Of a stretch of 27,606 nt of DNA, positions 15,784 through 24,472 are shown piece by piece. The position numbers were made by a program, and so were the translations under genes. Each line of letters opens with the position of its first letter. Position 1 is the stretch's first letter. The stretch covers positions 1-27,606 of the forward strand of contig CAZQKR010000050.1 of the NCBI GenBank assembly GCA_964594045.1. Reading direction: 5' to 3'. The DNA comes from UBA2365 sp964594045. GTDB lineage: Bacteria; Bacteroidota; Bacteroidia; Chitinophagales; Saprospiraceae. The notes below the pieces were generated by a model. The model did no database searches. It saw only the letters and a program-made list of their open reading frames with translations, and was not told where the DNA came from.

Positions 15784-16485
15784 ATGATCAATAATCTTAC
15801 ACCAATTGTCAAAAACCTGCTGATCATCAATATATTGGTCTTTGTGATCTTTACCTACCTGTTGCCCGGCTGGAGCCAGTATGTAGAAGTGTTTTATCCG
15901 GCTTCCAGTGAATTTCTTCCGGTCCAGCTGGTTACCCACATGTTCATGCATGCCAATCTGCCACATTTGTTTTTCAATATGTTTGCCCTGTACATGTTTG
16001 GAACTGTTTTAGAACATTATTGGGGACCTAAGTTTTTCCTGTTTTTCTATTTTGTTTCAGGCTTCGGAGCAATTGCCTTACACATGCTGGTGAAGTACAT
16101 CAGTATCCGGATGTTGTCAGCAGACCTCAGTCCGGAAATGATCCAACAGGTATATTCAGAAGGTTATTCCGTACTGGCCGGCAATCAAAACTACAGCGAT
16201 CCGGACTTGGCAAAACTCAACCTGAATATCAATATTCCTGCCGTGGGTGCTTCCGGTGCGATCTACGGATTGCTTGCCGGGTTCGGCCTGCAATTTCCAC
16301 GGCATAAACTGATGCTGATCTTTCCTCCCATTCCGATCGAAGCCCGGTTTTTTATTCCAATACTGATCGTTTTTGAATTTTTTGCCGGCTTCAGCGGGGG
16401 TTCCAATATTGCCCATTTTGCACATATCGGAGGTGCATTATTCGGCTTTTTGCTGTTGAAATTCCGATATAAAATCAATCTCTGA
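15784..16485 (+). CDS. Rhomboid intramembrane serine protease (first of pair)
   Basis: 233 residues with about six hydrophobic segments. Catalytic dyad visible: Ser157 in GASGAIYG (the canonical GxSG) and His214 in AHFAHIGGALFG. The HMFMHANLPHLFFNMFALYMFG segment is the conserved L1/TM2 region with HxxxN-like residues. Such proteases cleave transmembrane substrates within the bilayer; the substrate is unknown. It starts 9 bases after mutL and overlaps the next gene by one base (TGATG). Confidence 0.92.
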   Translation: MINNLTPIVKNLLIINILVFVIFTYLLPGWSQYVEVFYPASSEFLPVQLVTHMFMHANLPHLFFNMFALYMFGTVLEHYWGPKFFLFFYFVSGFGAIALHMLVKYISIRMLSADLSPEMIQQVYSEGYSVLAGNQNYSDPDLAKLNLNINIPAVGASGAIYGLLAGFGLQFPRHKLMLIFPPIPIEARFFIPILIVFEFFAGFSGGSNIAHFAHIGGALFGFLLLKFRYKINL

Positions 16486-17378
16486 TGTTGCGGTCGGTTT
16501 TTGATGATCTGAAATACCATTTGCGGTTTGGTTCCACAGTTACCAGGATCATACTGTTGAATGTCCTTATTTTTGTAGTTTACGGAGTTTTTATAAAAAC
16601 CTTTCTTCCCGGGGTTTATGATCTCATGATCCCCTGGCTGGCATTATCGTCCGACATCATATGGAACCTGACACACCCCTGGGTTTTGATCAGCCATATT
16701 TTTATACATGCCGGTTTCTTCCATATTCTGTGGAACATGTTGCAGTTTTATTGGTTTGGCAATATCCTGAGCGACCTCATCGGAGATCAGAAAATTCTGG
16801 CGCTGTACATATATGGTGGGCTGTCCGGTGTAGTTTTATACCTGGTCTCCTATCACTTTATACTCCCAGAAAACTATATCGGCGCTTATGCTTTTGGCGC
16901 TTCAGCCGCAGTGATGGCTGTGACCGTTGCAGCAGGCGTACTGGCTCCGGATTACAAACTTCATCTGATCCTGGTCGGTCCTGTATCGATCAAGTATATT
17001 GTGCTTTTCCTGTTTGTGGCCGATTTGATCGGAACAACAGGCATGATCAATACCGGCGGACATTTTGCACACCTTGGCGGTGCTTTGTTCGGCTGGATTT
17101 TTATTTCAAACCTGAGATCAGGAAGAGATTTTTCGGTTGGATTTAATAAATTTGTCAGATATTTGACGGAAAAGTTTTCGGCTTTTTTCAGCAAGCCTAA
17201 ATTGAGGGTTGCCCACAAAAATACCGGTTTGAACAGCAGACAGCATACCAGAGGGCCAAAATCCGAACATATAATGGAGGTTGACAGAATACTGGAAAAA
17301 ATTCACCGGCATGGATATGCGAGTCTTTCGGACGAGGAAAAAAAAGTTTTATTTGACGCAGGTAAAAACGAGGATTGA
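16485..17378 (+). CDS. Rhomboid intramembrane serine protease (second of pair) with C-terminal tail
   Basis: 297 residues with about six membrane segments. Dyad: Ser140 in GASAAVMA, where the second Gly of GxSG is Ala, and His196 in HFAHLGGALFGW. ISHIFIHAGFFHILWNMLQFYWFG is the L1/TM2 region. After the membrane domain (about 215) comes a basic cytosolic linker and a small terminal segment (VDRILEKIHRHGYASLSDEEKKVLFDAG) that recurs at the end of Bacteroidota rhomboids. Paired with, but diverged from, the preceding rhomboid; translation likely coupled to it through the 1-base overlap. Confidence 0.92.
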   Translation: MLRSVFDDLKYHLRFGSTVTRIILLNVLIFVVYGVFIKTFLPGVYDLMIPWLALSSDIIWNLTHPWVLISHIFIHAGFFHILWNMLQFYWFGNILSDLIGDQKILALYIYGGLSGVVLYLVSYHFILPENYIGAYAFGASAAVMAVTVAAGVLAPDYKLHLILVGPVSIKYIVLFLFVADLIGTTGMINTGGHFAHLGGALFGWIFISNLRSGRDFSVGFNKFVRYLTEKFSAFFSKPKLRVAHKNTGLNSRQHTRGPKSEHIMEVDRILEKIHRHGYASLSDEEKKVLFDAGKNED

Positions 17379-18430
17379 AATTATTCAGAAAAATATGGTT
17401 GATACTTAATGCAATACTTGTTGCAGTCAGCCTTTTTGCATTTCTTTCACCCTACATCAATCCTGAAAGTATCTGGTTTTTCTCCTTCCCGGGTTTGTTT
17501 TTTCCCATTTTAATGATTTTAAATGCCTTTTTCGTGCTTTCGTGGTGGCTAATTGACTGGAAACACTCCTGGATGAGTATCATCATATTGATGGGAGGTA
17601 TTTTTCTTTCACCCTACATATTGTCATTCAAAGGCACCGAATCCGTCAATGAGTATCACTTTTCAGTTGCCTCATACAATATGAATTATGCCTATGGTAC
17701 TTTTCCGGAGGGAAGTCAGCAATACGACAACAAAAGCATTGCAGTTTTTAAGTCCTTTCTGACCGATACCCTGAATCCAGATATTTTGTGCGGACAGGAG
17801 ATCAACGGTTTTCTGGAAAAATTACTGAAGAGCCATTATCCTTACATTGCCAGTAGTTCCAATATCAGAACTACGATCTATTCCAAATTTCCTGTTATCC
17901 AAAAAGGCACTATAGATTTCGGCGGTATCACCAATTCCTGTGTTTGGGCGGATCTGTTGGTGAAAAATGATACCATCCGGGTATATAGTGCTCATTTTCA
18001 GTCTAATAACATAACTAAGGATACAGACCTGGTGATTGAGGATGTTGAAAACCGGCAAAGTTTTAAATTCTTCCGTATCAGGTCCATCCTGACAAAATAT
18101 AAGACTAATGTGATCATACGTGCCGGACAGGCCAGAAAAGTGCGTGAACATATAGATAACTGTCCGCACCCGATCATCATGGGCGTAGACCTGAATGATC
18201 CTCCGATCTCTTATACGCACAGGAAATTTTCAGGCGTGTTGCAGGATGCCTTTGCCGTGCAGGGTAAGGGATTCAGTTCCAGTTATGCAGGTAAAATTCC
18301 GTTGCTACGGATTGACAACCTTTTCTTTTCCGATGATTTTGACATTAGATCCTATAAAGTGTTCAGGAAAAGATATTCGGACCATTACCCCGTTAAAAGT
18401 GAAGTTGACCTGATCCCGGTAAAAAAATAA
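17375..18430 (+). CDS. Membrane-anchored endonuclease/exonuclease/phosphatase (EEP) family protein
   Basis: 351 residues: three N-terminal hydrophobic segments (about 5-25, 33-62, 68-85), then an EEP domain from about 95 to 345. Catalytic motifs: SYNMNY (Asn), CGQEIN (metal Glu), VYSAHFQSN (His), IMGVDLND (Asp-x-Asn) and SDHYPV (Asp-His). The domain hydrolyses phosphodiester or phosphoester bonds of nucleic acids, lipids or inositols; the substrate here is unknown. No ATG is available before the first membrane segment; the start is TTG 17375, overlapping the previous stop (TTGA). Last gene of the mutL unit. Confidence 0.88.
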   Translation: MKLFRKIWLILNAILVAVSLFAFLSPYINPESIWFFSFPGLFFPILMILNAFFVLSWWLIDWKHSWMSIIILMGGIFLSPYILSFKGTESVNEYHFSVASYNMNYAYGTFPEGSQQYDNKSIAVFKSFLTDTLNPDILCGQEINGFLEKLLKSHYPYIASSSNIRTTIYSKFPVIQKGTIDFGGITNSCVWADLLVKNDTIRVYSAHFQSNNITKDTDLVIEDVENRQSFKFFRIRSILTKYKTNVIIRAGQARKVREHIDNCPHPIIMGVDLNDPPISYTHRKFSGVLQDAFAVQGKGFSSSYAGKIPLLRIDNLFFSDDFDIRSYKVFRKRYSDHYPVKSEVDLIPVKK

Positions 18431-18578
18431 CCAATTGACCCTGTTTTTTTAATTTTCTCATTTTTCATTTGCGATCAAGCTGTGCGGGGATCATGCTCCA
18501 TTAATCTTTGTTTAGGGTAACTTTCTCAAAAACAACCGACTTTAACCGCAAAATCAGCTCAGGATTAATGATCAACCT

Positions 18579-18911
18579 CTAACTGTTTTCTGGTTTTATG
18601 ATCAAATGCATGAATTGTTGATCACCAAAACATTTGATTGCATAGGCAAAGATCATAGCCGATAAGAGGTCAATACTGTAATGAGAACGGGACAACACCA
18701 GTGAGACCATGATGATCATTGCAATCAGTAAAAGGATCAGCTCGTACCTTCTGTCCTGTGTCAGTATAAAATACATGAAGGCCACCCCCAGATGCCCTGA
18801 AGGATAAACCCCCGGTTCTATTTTTGAAAATCCTCCGAACGGGCCTTCTGTTCCATCGAACAATTCGTGATTGCCTATCGGTGTCAGCACAATAAATACA
18901 GCTCTGGCCAA
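18579..18911 (-). pseudogene. Truncated PAP2-like phosphatase / sphingomyelin-synthase-related fragment
   Basis: The 110-residue frame carries two lipid-phosphatase motifs: PSGHLGVAF and, 47 residues on, SRSHYSIDLL with hydrophobic helices between and after them, as in the PAP2/PAP2_C families. The N-terminal membrane helices of the family (usually another 80-150 residues) are missing. The frame stays open upstream to a stop near 18963 without any ATG; its first start-like codon is a TTG at 18911. Either a non-functional remnant or a gene with broken N-terminus. Family call good, integrity doubtful. Confidence 0.65.
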
Positions 18912-19079
18912 TTGAAAAACATCTTAAAGTATTAATAAACAGGGCCCCATTTTGTATTGATTTTTGTTAACTATATATAGTAAATATGGGAATGGAAAAC
19001 AAGCTGAAATTATCTCCGACCACATCTATATCCCAATAAGGCACATTATTGTTAATTTTTGTTGTGTCAATTCCCTTGA

Positions 19080-19214
19080 TCTGTCTTTACTGTTGCTGTC
19101 TACAATGGTGAACTCAAAGTCCTGATGGGTTTGCCCAGAAAGCGACATGAGGGCGTGTATTCACTCCTGAAAGATTTGCCTGATTCCGGTCTTTACCTTT
19201 TGGTCTTTTTGTAA
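19080..19214 (+). pseudogene. Short fragment resembling the end of a type IX secretion sorting domain
   Basis: A 44-codon open stretch with no start ends in VAVYNGELKVLMG ... LLKDLPDSGLYLLVF followed by TAA. The spacing of V-x-V-Y-N-G and L-x-S-G-L-Y-L-L-V resembles the C-terminal Por-type sorting domain of secreted Bacteroidota proteins. Too short and divergent for certainty. Confidence 0.25.
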
Positions 19215-19320
19215 ACTTCAGAAATACAATAATCTTGGTTATGCAGGTCAATTTTGAATTAAACCCGTGTTAAAATCCCGAAAAATATCTGTTTATCACC
19301 TGTTTTACAACTATTGTATC

Positions 19321-19328
19321 TATTTTTG
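19321..19328 (+). promoter_or_regulatory. Bacteroidota -7 box (TATTTTTG) before the ClC gene
   Basis: Exact TAnnTTTG match, 38 bases before the proposed ATG at 19367; no convincing -33 box. Confidence 0.45.
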
Positions 19329-19366
19329 AAATACGTTTATTTCAGGTTCAAAACAAGCTGGTGTTC

Positions 19367-21151
19367 ATGGTCAGTAACAAAATAATTCATTTGCTATCCA
19401 GATTCAGGAGCTGGCGGCTGTCAAACCTGAATGAACAGTATTATTTATTGATAATCAGTTTATTAGTAGGTCTTTTTGCCGGGCTTGCTTCATACTTTAT
19501 GAAAGCCAGCGCCAACCTGGTCAGAACCAATTTGCTGAAAATTGTAGGGTTTGAATATTTCAATCTGTTATTTTTTATTTTTCCTTTGATCGGTATTTTT
19601 ATTGTGATCATCATCATGCGTTTTGGAATCCGACAGGTTTTTCGCCATGGTATTGTTACGACATTATATGCGATCGCCAAGCAAAAAAGTATTTTGGGGA
19701 TAAAAACGGTTTTTGGTCCGTTGATCACAGCGGCCATTACAGTTGCTTTCGGCGGTTCAGCCGGTGTGGAAGGTCCTGCTGTTGCTTCAGGCAGCGCTGT
19801 CGGATCGCAATTCGCCCAAAAGTTCAGACTTAACCACAAGCACACAGGTCTCATGCTGGCGTGTGGTGCTACGGGAGCAATGGCCGGATCGCTCAATGCC
19901 CCTGTTACGGGTTTGCTTTTCACCCTGGAGGTCCTCATGCTGGATCTTACAGCTTATTCTGTATTACCTTTGCTGGCAGCTTCTATCAGTGGTGTTCTGG
20001 TGGCAAAGATCCTTTTTGGCGGAGACTATCTGATCAATGTCCGGCTCATCGAAGGTTTTGAGGTCAATGATGTTCCCTATTTTATTCTGCTGGGTTTATT
20101 TACCGGACTGGTCTCGGTGTATTTCAACCGGACTTTCTGGTTGATAGAAAAGCTGTTTAAACGTTTTGGCAACTACTGGAAGAGATTCGTGATCGCAGGC
20201 GGACTTCTTGGGATCTTCATATTTTGCATACCTGCTTTATATGGTGAAGGATATAATACGATCAATCTGATCCTGCAGGGTAACTATGCCCAGATTTTTG
20301 TCCACAACCCTTTTTTCAAGTCTTCGGATAATGTCTGGATATTCTTTTTTTTACTGACCGGACTTATCTTTTTTAAGGTGATTGCAACCTCACTGACTAT
20401 TGTTGCCGGTGGCGTTGGTGGTGTTGTTGCACCGAGTTTATTCACCGGTGCTACACTGGGATTTGCTTTGGCAATGGGGATCAACACATTCACTGTGTTT
20501 GAAGTGAATGCCGTTCAGTTTACTTTACTGGGTATGGCTGGTGTTTTTGCTGGAATACTGTTTGCACCATTAACCGCAATATTTCTGATCGCTGAACTGA
20601 CCGGGGGTTACACCCTGATCGTACCGCTTATGGTGGTGGTGATCATTTCCTACCTGATGGTGAAGATCAATGTAAAACACAGTATTTATACCCGGCAACT
20701 GGCAGAAAGAAAGCAATTGCTTACCCACAACAAAGATCAGGTGATCCTGCATTACATGAATATGCAGGAAATCATTGAAACAGATTTTATTCTATTGCGT
20801 CCTAAATCAATTCTCAGAGAAGTTGTCAATGCCATACAAAAGTCAAGACGCAATATTTTTCCGGTTGTGGATGATCAGGAAAGATTACTTGGAGTCATTT
20901 ATATGGATAATATCCGACATATCATCTTCAATGAAAGCCTGTATGAAAAGATCCGTGTTGAACAACTGATGAATGATGTAACTACCTTCATCGATCTCGG
21001 GGATTATATGGAAACGGTCATGGAAAAATTCAGTTCCAGCCAGGCTTGGAATTTACCTGTTCTGGAAAATGGAAAATATGTTGGGTTCCTGTCCAGGTCA
21101 GCTGTGTATTCAAAATACCGGGAAGTCATGGTCAATTTTTCAGACGAATAA
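19367..21151 (+). CDS. ClC-family chloride channel/transporter with CBS domains
   Basis: About 594 residues. Membrane domain (about 25-440) with the ClC signatures GSAGVEGPAVASG (gating Glu of the GxEGP motif about residue 135), GAMAGSLNAPVTGLLFTLEVLM (Glu at the position of the internal proton Glu of antiporters) and GGVGGVVAPSLFTGA (the usual GGxFxP has Val for Phe). C-terminal part (about 455-590) is a tandem CBS pair: LLRPKSILREVVNAIQKSRRNIFPVVDDQERLLGVIYMDNIRH and QLMND ... DYMETVMEKFSSSQAWNLPVLENGKYVGFLSRSAV, which commonly bind adenine nucleotides. The gating and internal Glu favour an H+/Cl- exchanger, but this is inferred. Start ATG 19367 (an in-frame GTG is 6 bases earlier). The next gene begins 15 bases downstream, suggesting cotranscription. 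Confidence 0.92.
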   Translation: MVSNKIIHLLSRFRSWRLSNLNEQYYLLIISLLVGLFAGLASYFMKASANLVRTNLLKIVGFEYFNLLFFIFPLIGIFIVIIIMRFGIRQVFRHGIVTTLYAIAKQKSILGIKTVFGPLITAAITVAFGGSAGVEGPAVASGSAVGSQFAQKFRLNHKHTGLMLACGATGAMAGSLNAPVTGLLFTLEVLMLDLTAYSVLPLLAASISGVLVAKILFGGDYLINVRLIEGFEVNDVPYFILLGLFTGLVSVYFNRTFWLIEKLFKRFGNYWKRFVIAGGLLGIFIFCIPALYGEGYNTINLILQGNYAQIFVHNPFFKSSDNVWIFFFLLTGLIFFKVIATSLTIVAGGVGGVVAPSLFTGATLGFALAMGINTFTVFEVNAVQFTLLGMAGVFAGILFAPLTAIFLIAELTGGYTLIVPLMVVVIISYLMVKINVKHSIYTRQLAERKQLLTHNKDQVILHYMNMQEIIETDFILLRPKSILREVVNAIQKSRRNIFPVVDDQERLLGVIYMDNIRHIIFNESLYEKIRVEQLMNDVTTFIDLGDYMETVMEKFSSSQAWNLPVLENGKYVGFLSRSAVYSKYREVMVNFSDE

Positions 21152-21166
21152 ACTAAAGTCATAATT

Positions 21167-22108
21167 ATGAGAGACAAAAATACGGGCATTAAAGTGTTTA
21201 TTCCCTGCTCCATTTCAGGGTTTGGTTTGGGTAAAGGATGCATTAGTGTGGCATCAGGTATACCTGGTGATGAGGTTATTGCCAGATTCAGCAATGATCA
21301 TCAGGGGGTATTAGCAAAAACCATCACAGGTTATAAGCACGGTTTAAGTATGGATGAAAGTCATAACAGTGCTGTGCTGGCAGGAAATTTTTTGTGCCGT
21401 CATTTGAACATCCCGGAAGGAATTGATTTAGAGATCCATAAAAGAATACCTGTTGGGGCAGGATTGTCCTCCTGTGCTGCTTCAGCTGTGGGTGGTGTTT
21501 TTGCGGTCAATGAACTGCTGGGAAGACCTATGGAAAGATATGACCTGGTCGATTTTGCCATACAGGCGACCCGTCAGTTCATTCCGGTATTTGATGACAG
21601 CCAGGTTTTGAGTATTCTTTTTGGTGGAGCAATATTATCCAGAAATTCCGGATCTGAAGCTTTTCAAAAGTTATACCTGCCTAAAGGCCTTTTTCTTACC
21701 ATTTTCTTACCTGAAAATATCAGCTTCGTGAAGTTGGAATTCAGTGAATGGGTAAGTAGTTTTCCGGGTCGTCTGCTATTTGAACACGCTCATCAGCTGA
21801 GTGGTTTTATCAGTGCTTTATATACTTCCAATCTGGATCTGATGAAAGATTGTTTTTCAAAAAATAATCTTGATCATTCACTTGGAAAAGCGATCCCTTG
21901 TTACCCTGAATTGGAACAGGTGTTGGAAACAACCGGAATGATCGGAATGGGTGTTGCCGGCCTGGGACCTGCTTTTTTTGTTTTAAGCCCGAATAGTCTG
22001 ATTGCAGAAGAAGCTGCAACTTTGGTGCAGAACTGCTATAAGAGTAAAAATACCGAATTAAAAATCTTTCAGACCAAAATAGACATGAACGGCGTAGGGG
22101 TTTGCTAG
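21167..22108 (+). CDS. thrB: Homoserine-kinase-like GHMP kinase, divergent
   Basis: 313 residues with overall homoserine-kinase architecture: N-terminal KVFIPCSISGFG, ATP loop IPVGAGLSSCAAS (P95 to S106), AVGGVFAVNELLG, and GLGPAFFVLS (265-274) near the end. Homoserine kinase phosphorylates homoserine to O-phosphohomoserine, the substrate of the threonine synthase encoded at 6356. Several family-typical residues differ: the GFD motif near the N-terminus reads GFGLGKG, the ATP loop GLGSSAAS reads GLSSCAAS, and the HADN substrate region reads VFDDSQV (141-147). Either a diverged functional enzyme, one with another substrate, or a paralogue of the true kinase. It follows the ClC gene by 15 bases; its stop lies inside the parS-like palindrome. 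Symbol given by family resemblance only. Confidence 0.7.
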   Translation: MRDKNTGIKVFIPCSISGFGLGKGCISVASGIPGDEVIARFSNDHQGVLAKTITGYKHGLSMDESHNSAVLAGNFLCRHLNIPEGIDLEIHKRIPVGAGLSSCAASAVGGVFAVNELLGRPMERYDLVDFAIQATRQFIPVFDDSQVLSILFGGAILSRNSGSEAFQKLYLPKGLFLTIFLPENISFVKLEFSEWVSSFPGRLLFEHAHQLSGFISALYTSNLDLMKDCFSKNNLDHSLGKAIPCYPELEQVLETTGMIGMGVAGLGPAFFVLSPNSLIAEEAATLVQNCYKSKNTELKIFQTKIDMNGVGVC

Positions 22109-22137
22109 AATGTTCCACGTGGAACATTCCAGCAAAC
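22100..22137. promoter_or_regulatory. parS-like palindrome (ParB binding site), extended inverted repeat
   Basis: The 16-mer TGTTCCACGTGGAACA at 22111-22126 is a perfect palindrome matching the bacterial parS pattern tGTTnCACGTGnAACa, with the GTTCCAC/GTGGAAC half-sites known from Pseudomonas parS. The symmetry extends outward to 22100-22137, 19 bases per arm with a single mismatched pair (22107/22130). It sits between convergent genes and overlaps the kinase stop codon (22106-22108), so it could also form a hairpin in the transcript. Confidence 0.78.
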
Positions 22138-22146
22138 TTCATATGA

Positions 22147-23607
22147 TCACACCTGTGGAATATTTGCCAAAGTATTCTTCAGGAATGTATAAAACCTGCC
22201 TACTGATGAAATCTGAACTTTCTCATCAGGAGAATGTGGTCCCCTGATATTAGGTCCGAAAGAGATCATGTCCACATCAGGGTAATTGTTACGTATAATA
22301 CCACACTCCAAACCTGCATGGCAAGCCGTAATATTGGGATCCTTACCATATTCTTTTCTGAAGAGATCGGCCATAACAGTATTGATCGCAGCATTTGGAT
22401 CAGGAGCCCATCCAGGGTAAGCACCAGTCATACTTACATCTGCTCCATAACGTATATAGGAAGCCTTGATCGCATTTGCAAGATCCATTTTTTCTGAATC
22501 AACAGAACTTCGTGTCAGGTTACTGATCTGTACGCTTCCTCCTTCAACCAGCACTCTTGCCAGGTTATTGGATGTTTGAACCAAACCAGGTACATCGGGT
22601 GACATTCTGTAAATACCGTTCGGATTGCTGTACACTGCACTCAGGAGATCACGCATAAAAAATGATTTCATCATTCTTTCCGGTAATTCAGTCTCTTCCA
22701 CAAGAATTGACAGTTCCGGATCAGTTGTCCGGTATTCAAATTTCAGGTTCTCAATTTCTTCTTCCAATAATTCTTTAAAAGAAATGTACTTCTTATCCTT
22801 TACCAAAACGATACTGCTGCTTTCTCTTGGAATGGCATTCCTCAAACCTCCTCCATTGATGGCGGCAATACCAATACCAAGTTCTTCGTCAAGCTTAAAT
22901 AAGATCCGGTTCATGATCTTATTGGCATTGCCCCTTCCGAGGTGAATGTCCATACCTGAATGGCCACCTCTCAAACCTCGCACCGTGATTTTAAGTGCTT
23001 GATGTCCTTTCTTAACTTTTTTCTCTGCATAATTTCCGGTTATCGTTACATCCACGCCACCGGCACAACCGATGGTCAATTCGTTCTCATCTTCTGAATC
23101 CAGATTCAACATGATCTTTCCATTCATTTTTCCTCCTTCCAGTGCCTTGGCACCCGTCATACCGGTTTCTTCATCCATAGTGATCAATACTTCCAAAGGA
23201 CCATGTTCAACATCATCGGAAGACAGTATGCTCATTGCGGCAGCAACACCAATTCCATTGTCAGCTCCAAGAGTTGTACCTTTAGCTTTGACCCAATCAC
23301 CATCGATATACATGTTGATACCCTGCGTATCAAAATCAAAATCAACACCCTCATTCTTCTGGGCCACCATATCAATGTGTCCCTGAAGGATAACCGGAAT
23401 ACAGTTTTCCTTTCCCGGAGTAGCGGGTTTTGATATGATCACATTACCCACCTGATCAACATAAGTTGGTAAACCAAGTTTCTCTCCAAATTCCTTAAGA
23501 AATTGTATTGCTTTTCCTTCTCTCTTTGAAGGCCGGGGAATCGCGTTGATGTCTGCAAAGTGATTCCAAAGTACTTTTGGCTCTAAATTCCTGATCTCAT
23601 TATCCAT
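22147..23607 (-). CDS. pepD: Cytosolic nonspecific dipeptidase / aminoacyl-histidine dipeptidase (M20 family)
   Basis: 486 residues, the length of E. coli PepD (485). Di-metal M20C peptidase hydrolysing many unblocked dipeptides, including Xaa-His. Motifs: ILQGHIDMVAQ (H77 ligand, D79), GADNGIGVAAAM (bridging D116), MDEETGMTGA (general base E146 and ligand E147), NLDSEDE (D170 region) and CHAGLECGII (C-terminal His). The lid/dimerisation insertion (about 205-385) is present. No signal peptide. A TATATTTG box lies just upstream on the same strand. Convergent with the homoserine-kinase-like gene, ending 39 bases from it across the parS-like palindrome. Confidence 0.93.
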   Translation of the reverse strand: MDNEIRNLEPKVLWNHFADINAIPRPSKREGKAIQFLKEFGEKLGLPTYVDQVGNVIISKPATPGKENCIPVILQGHIDMVAQKNEGVDFDFDTQGINMYIDGDWVKAKGTTLGADNGIGVAAAMSILSSDDVEHGPLEVLITMDEETGMTGAKALEGGKMNGKIMLNLDSEDENELTIGCAGGVDVTITGNYAEKKVKKGHQALKITVRGLRGGHSGMDIHLGRGNANKIMNRILFKLDEELGIGIAAINGGGLRNAIPRESSSIVLVKDKKYISFKELLEEEIENLKFEYRTTDPELSILVEETELPERMMKSFFMRDLLSAVYSNPNGIYRMSPDVPGLVQTSNNLARVLVEGGSVQISNLTRSSVDSEKMDLANAIKASYIRYGADVSMTGAYPGWAPDPNAAINTVMADLFRKEYGKDPNITACHAGLECGIIRNNYPDVDMISFGPNIRGPHSPDEKVQISSVGRFYTFLKNTLANIPQV

Positions 23608-24472
23608 ATTCTATTTTTTTGCCAAATATAAGCATTTTAATTTTACTCCTGAATACATCCATTAATGAACCCGATTTTTTTGATTGCTCTCCACTAACAA
23701 TTTCAAACTCTTTATGATAAAATCATTTTTCAATTAAAAAAAACTGGTTATCATTAAGATTGTTAGTTTGTTAGTAAATGATCTGTTTAAATTACATTAT
23801 TTAAATTATTAACAAAATTCAACAGAATTTGACAATTATTCACAATTCAAATAGTTTTAAATCAATTAATTAACAAAAATGACAGTAATGTTAATAACGG
23901 TATTTGTTGAAAAATAATCTTGATTAATATCTTGTTTTATGTTGGTTGTATATGGAAAAAATGTATAAAAAAAAATTAAATATATTCATCTGTATGACAG
24001 TTAGGTACGCATTCAGACAAGTCTCTTTTTTCCTAACAATTTACTAACATGGATTAATGGAAATTGTCAATTTTAATGGCTTAAAGATGCTTTGATTGAT
24101 CAGGATAGAAACTCCAATCCTCAACATAACTCATCATTAAAAATACACACTTTGCGATTCATTTCTTTGCGGTCCCGGCGGTTGAAGATTTTTCCGCAAA
24201 AGCATAACGCACAATCCATAAAGAGATTCAATTGATGATTAAAAGCACTGACAAGTGCAGGCCGGAAAGATGATCATACATGATCAGGCAGCATATAGTA
24301 AGATTTTTAAAAAAATGATCTCCAAATTAATATTTTCATAACCCCGGAGCAGACCAAAAAAGTGGATCTTTTACAATAATTATGTAAACTTATTAGTTAA
24401 ATTTAAGTTTCTAAATTTCTTTTATTTAGGATAACTCCGGAAAGGAACTTTAGCCGGGTTAAATACTTCTTT
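23608..24472. other. 865-bp AT-rich intergenic region between pepD and porZ (divergent)
   Basis: No gene or RNA recognised. It contains recurring CTAACAATTT (about 23694 and 24033), GTTAGTTTGTTAGT (23761-23774), the 8-bp inverted pair ACTAACAA/TTGTTAGT (23693-23700 and 23760-23767), and one TTATTCACA matching the DnaA-box pattern TTATnCACA (23836-23844). Long runs of A and T. Confidence 0.55.
23623..23630 (-). promoter_or_regulatory. Bacteroidota -7 box (TATATTTG on minus) before pepD
   Basis: Reading on the minus strand TATATTTG matches TAnnTTTG exactly, 16 bases before the pepD ATG, implying a very short 5' leader. Confidence 0.5.

Larger units (their letters stand above)
18431..19320. other. 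Decayed intergenic region
   Basis: Apart from the truncated PAP2-like frame (18579-18911) and a short fragment at 19080-19214, nothing coding is recognised. Confidence 0.5.

Noticed and set aside
23836..23844. Possible replication origin in the AT-rich gap
   Set aside because: Only one DnaA-box match, no cluster, and no dnaA or other replication gene nearby; the parS-like site suggests proximity, not the origin itself.
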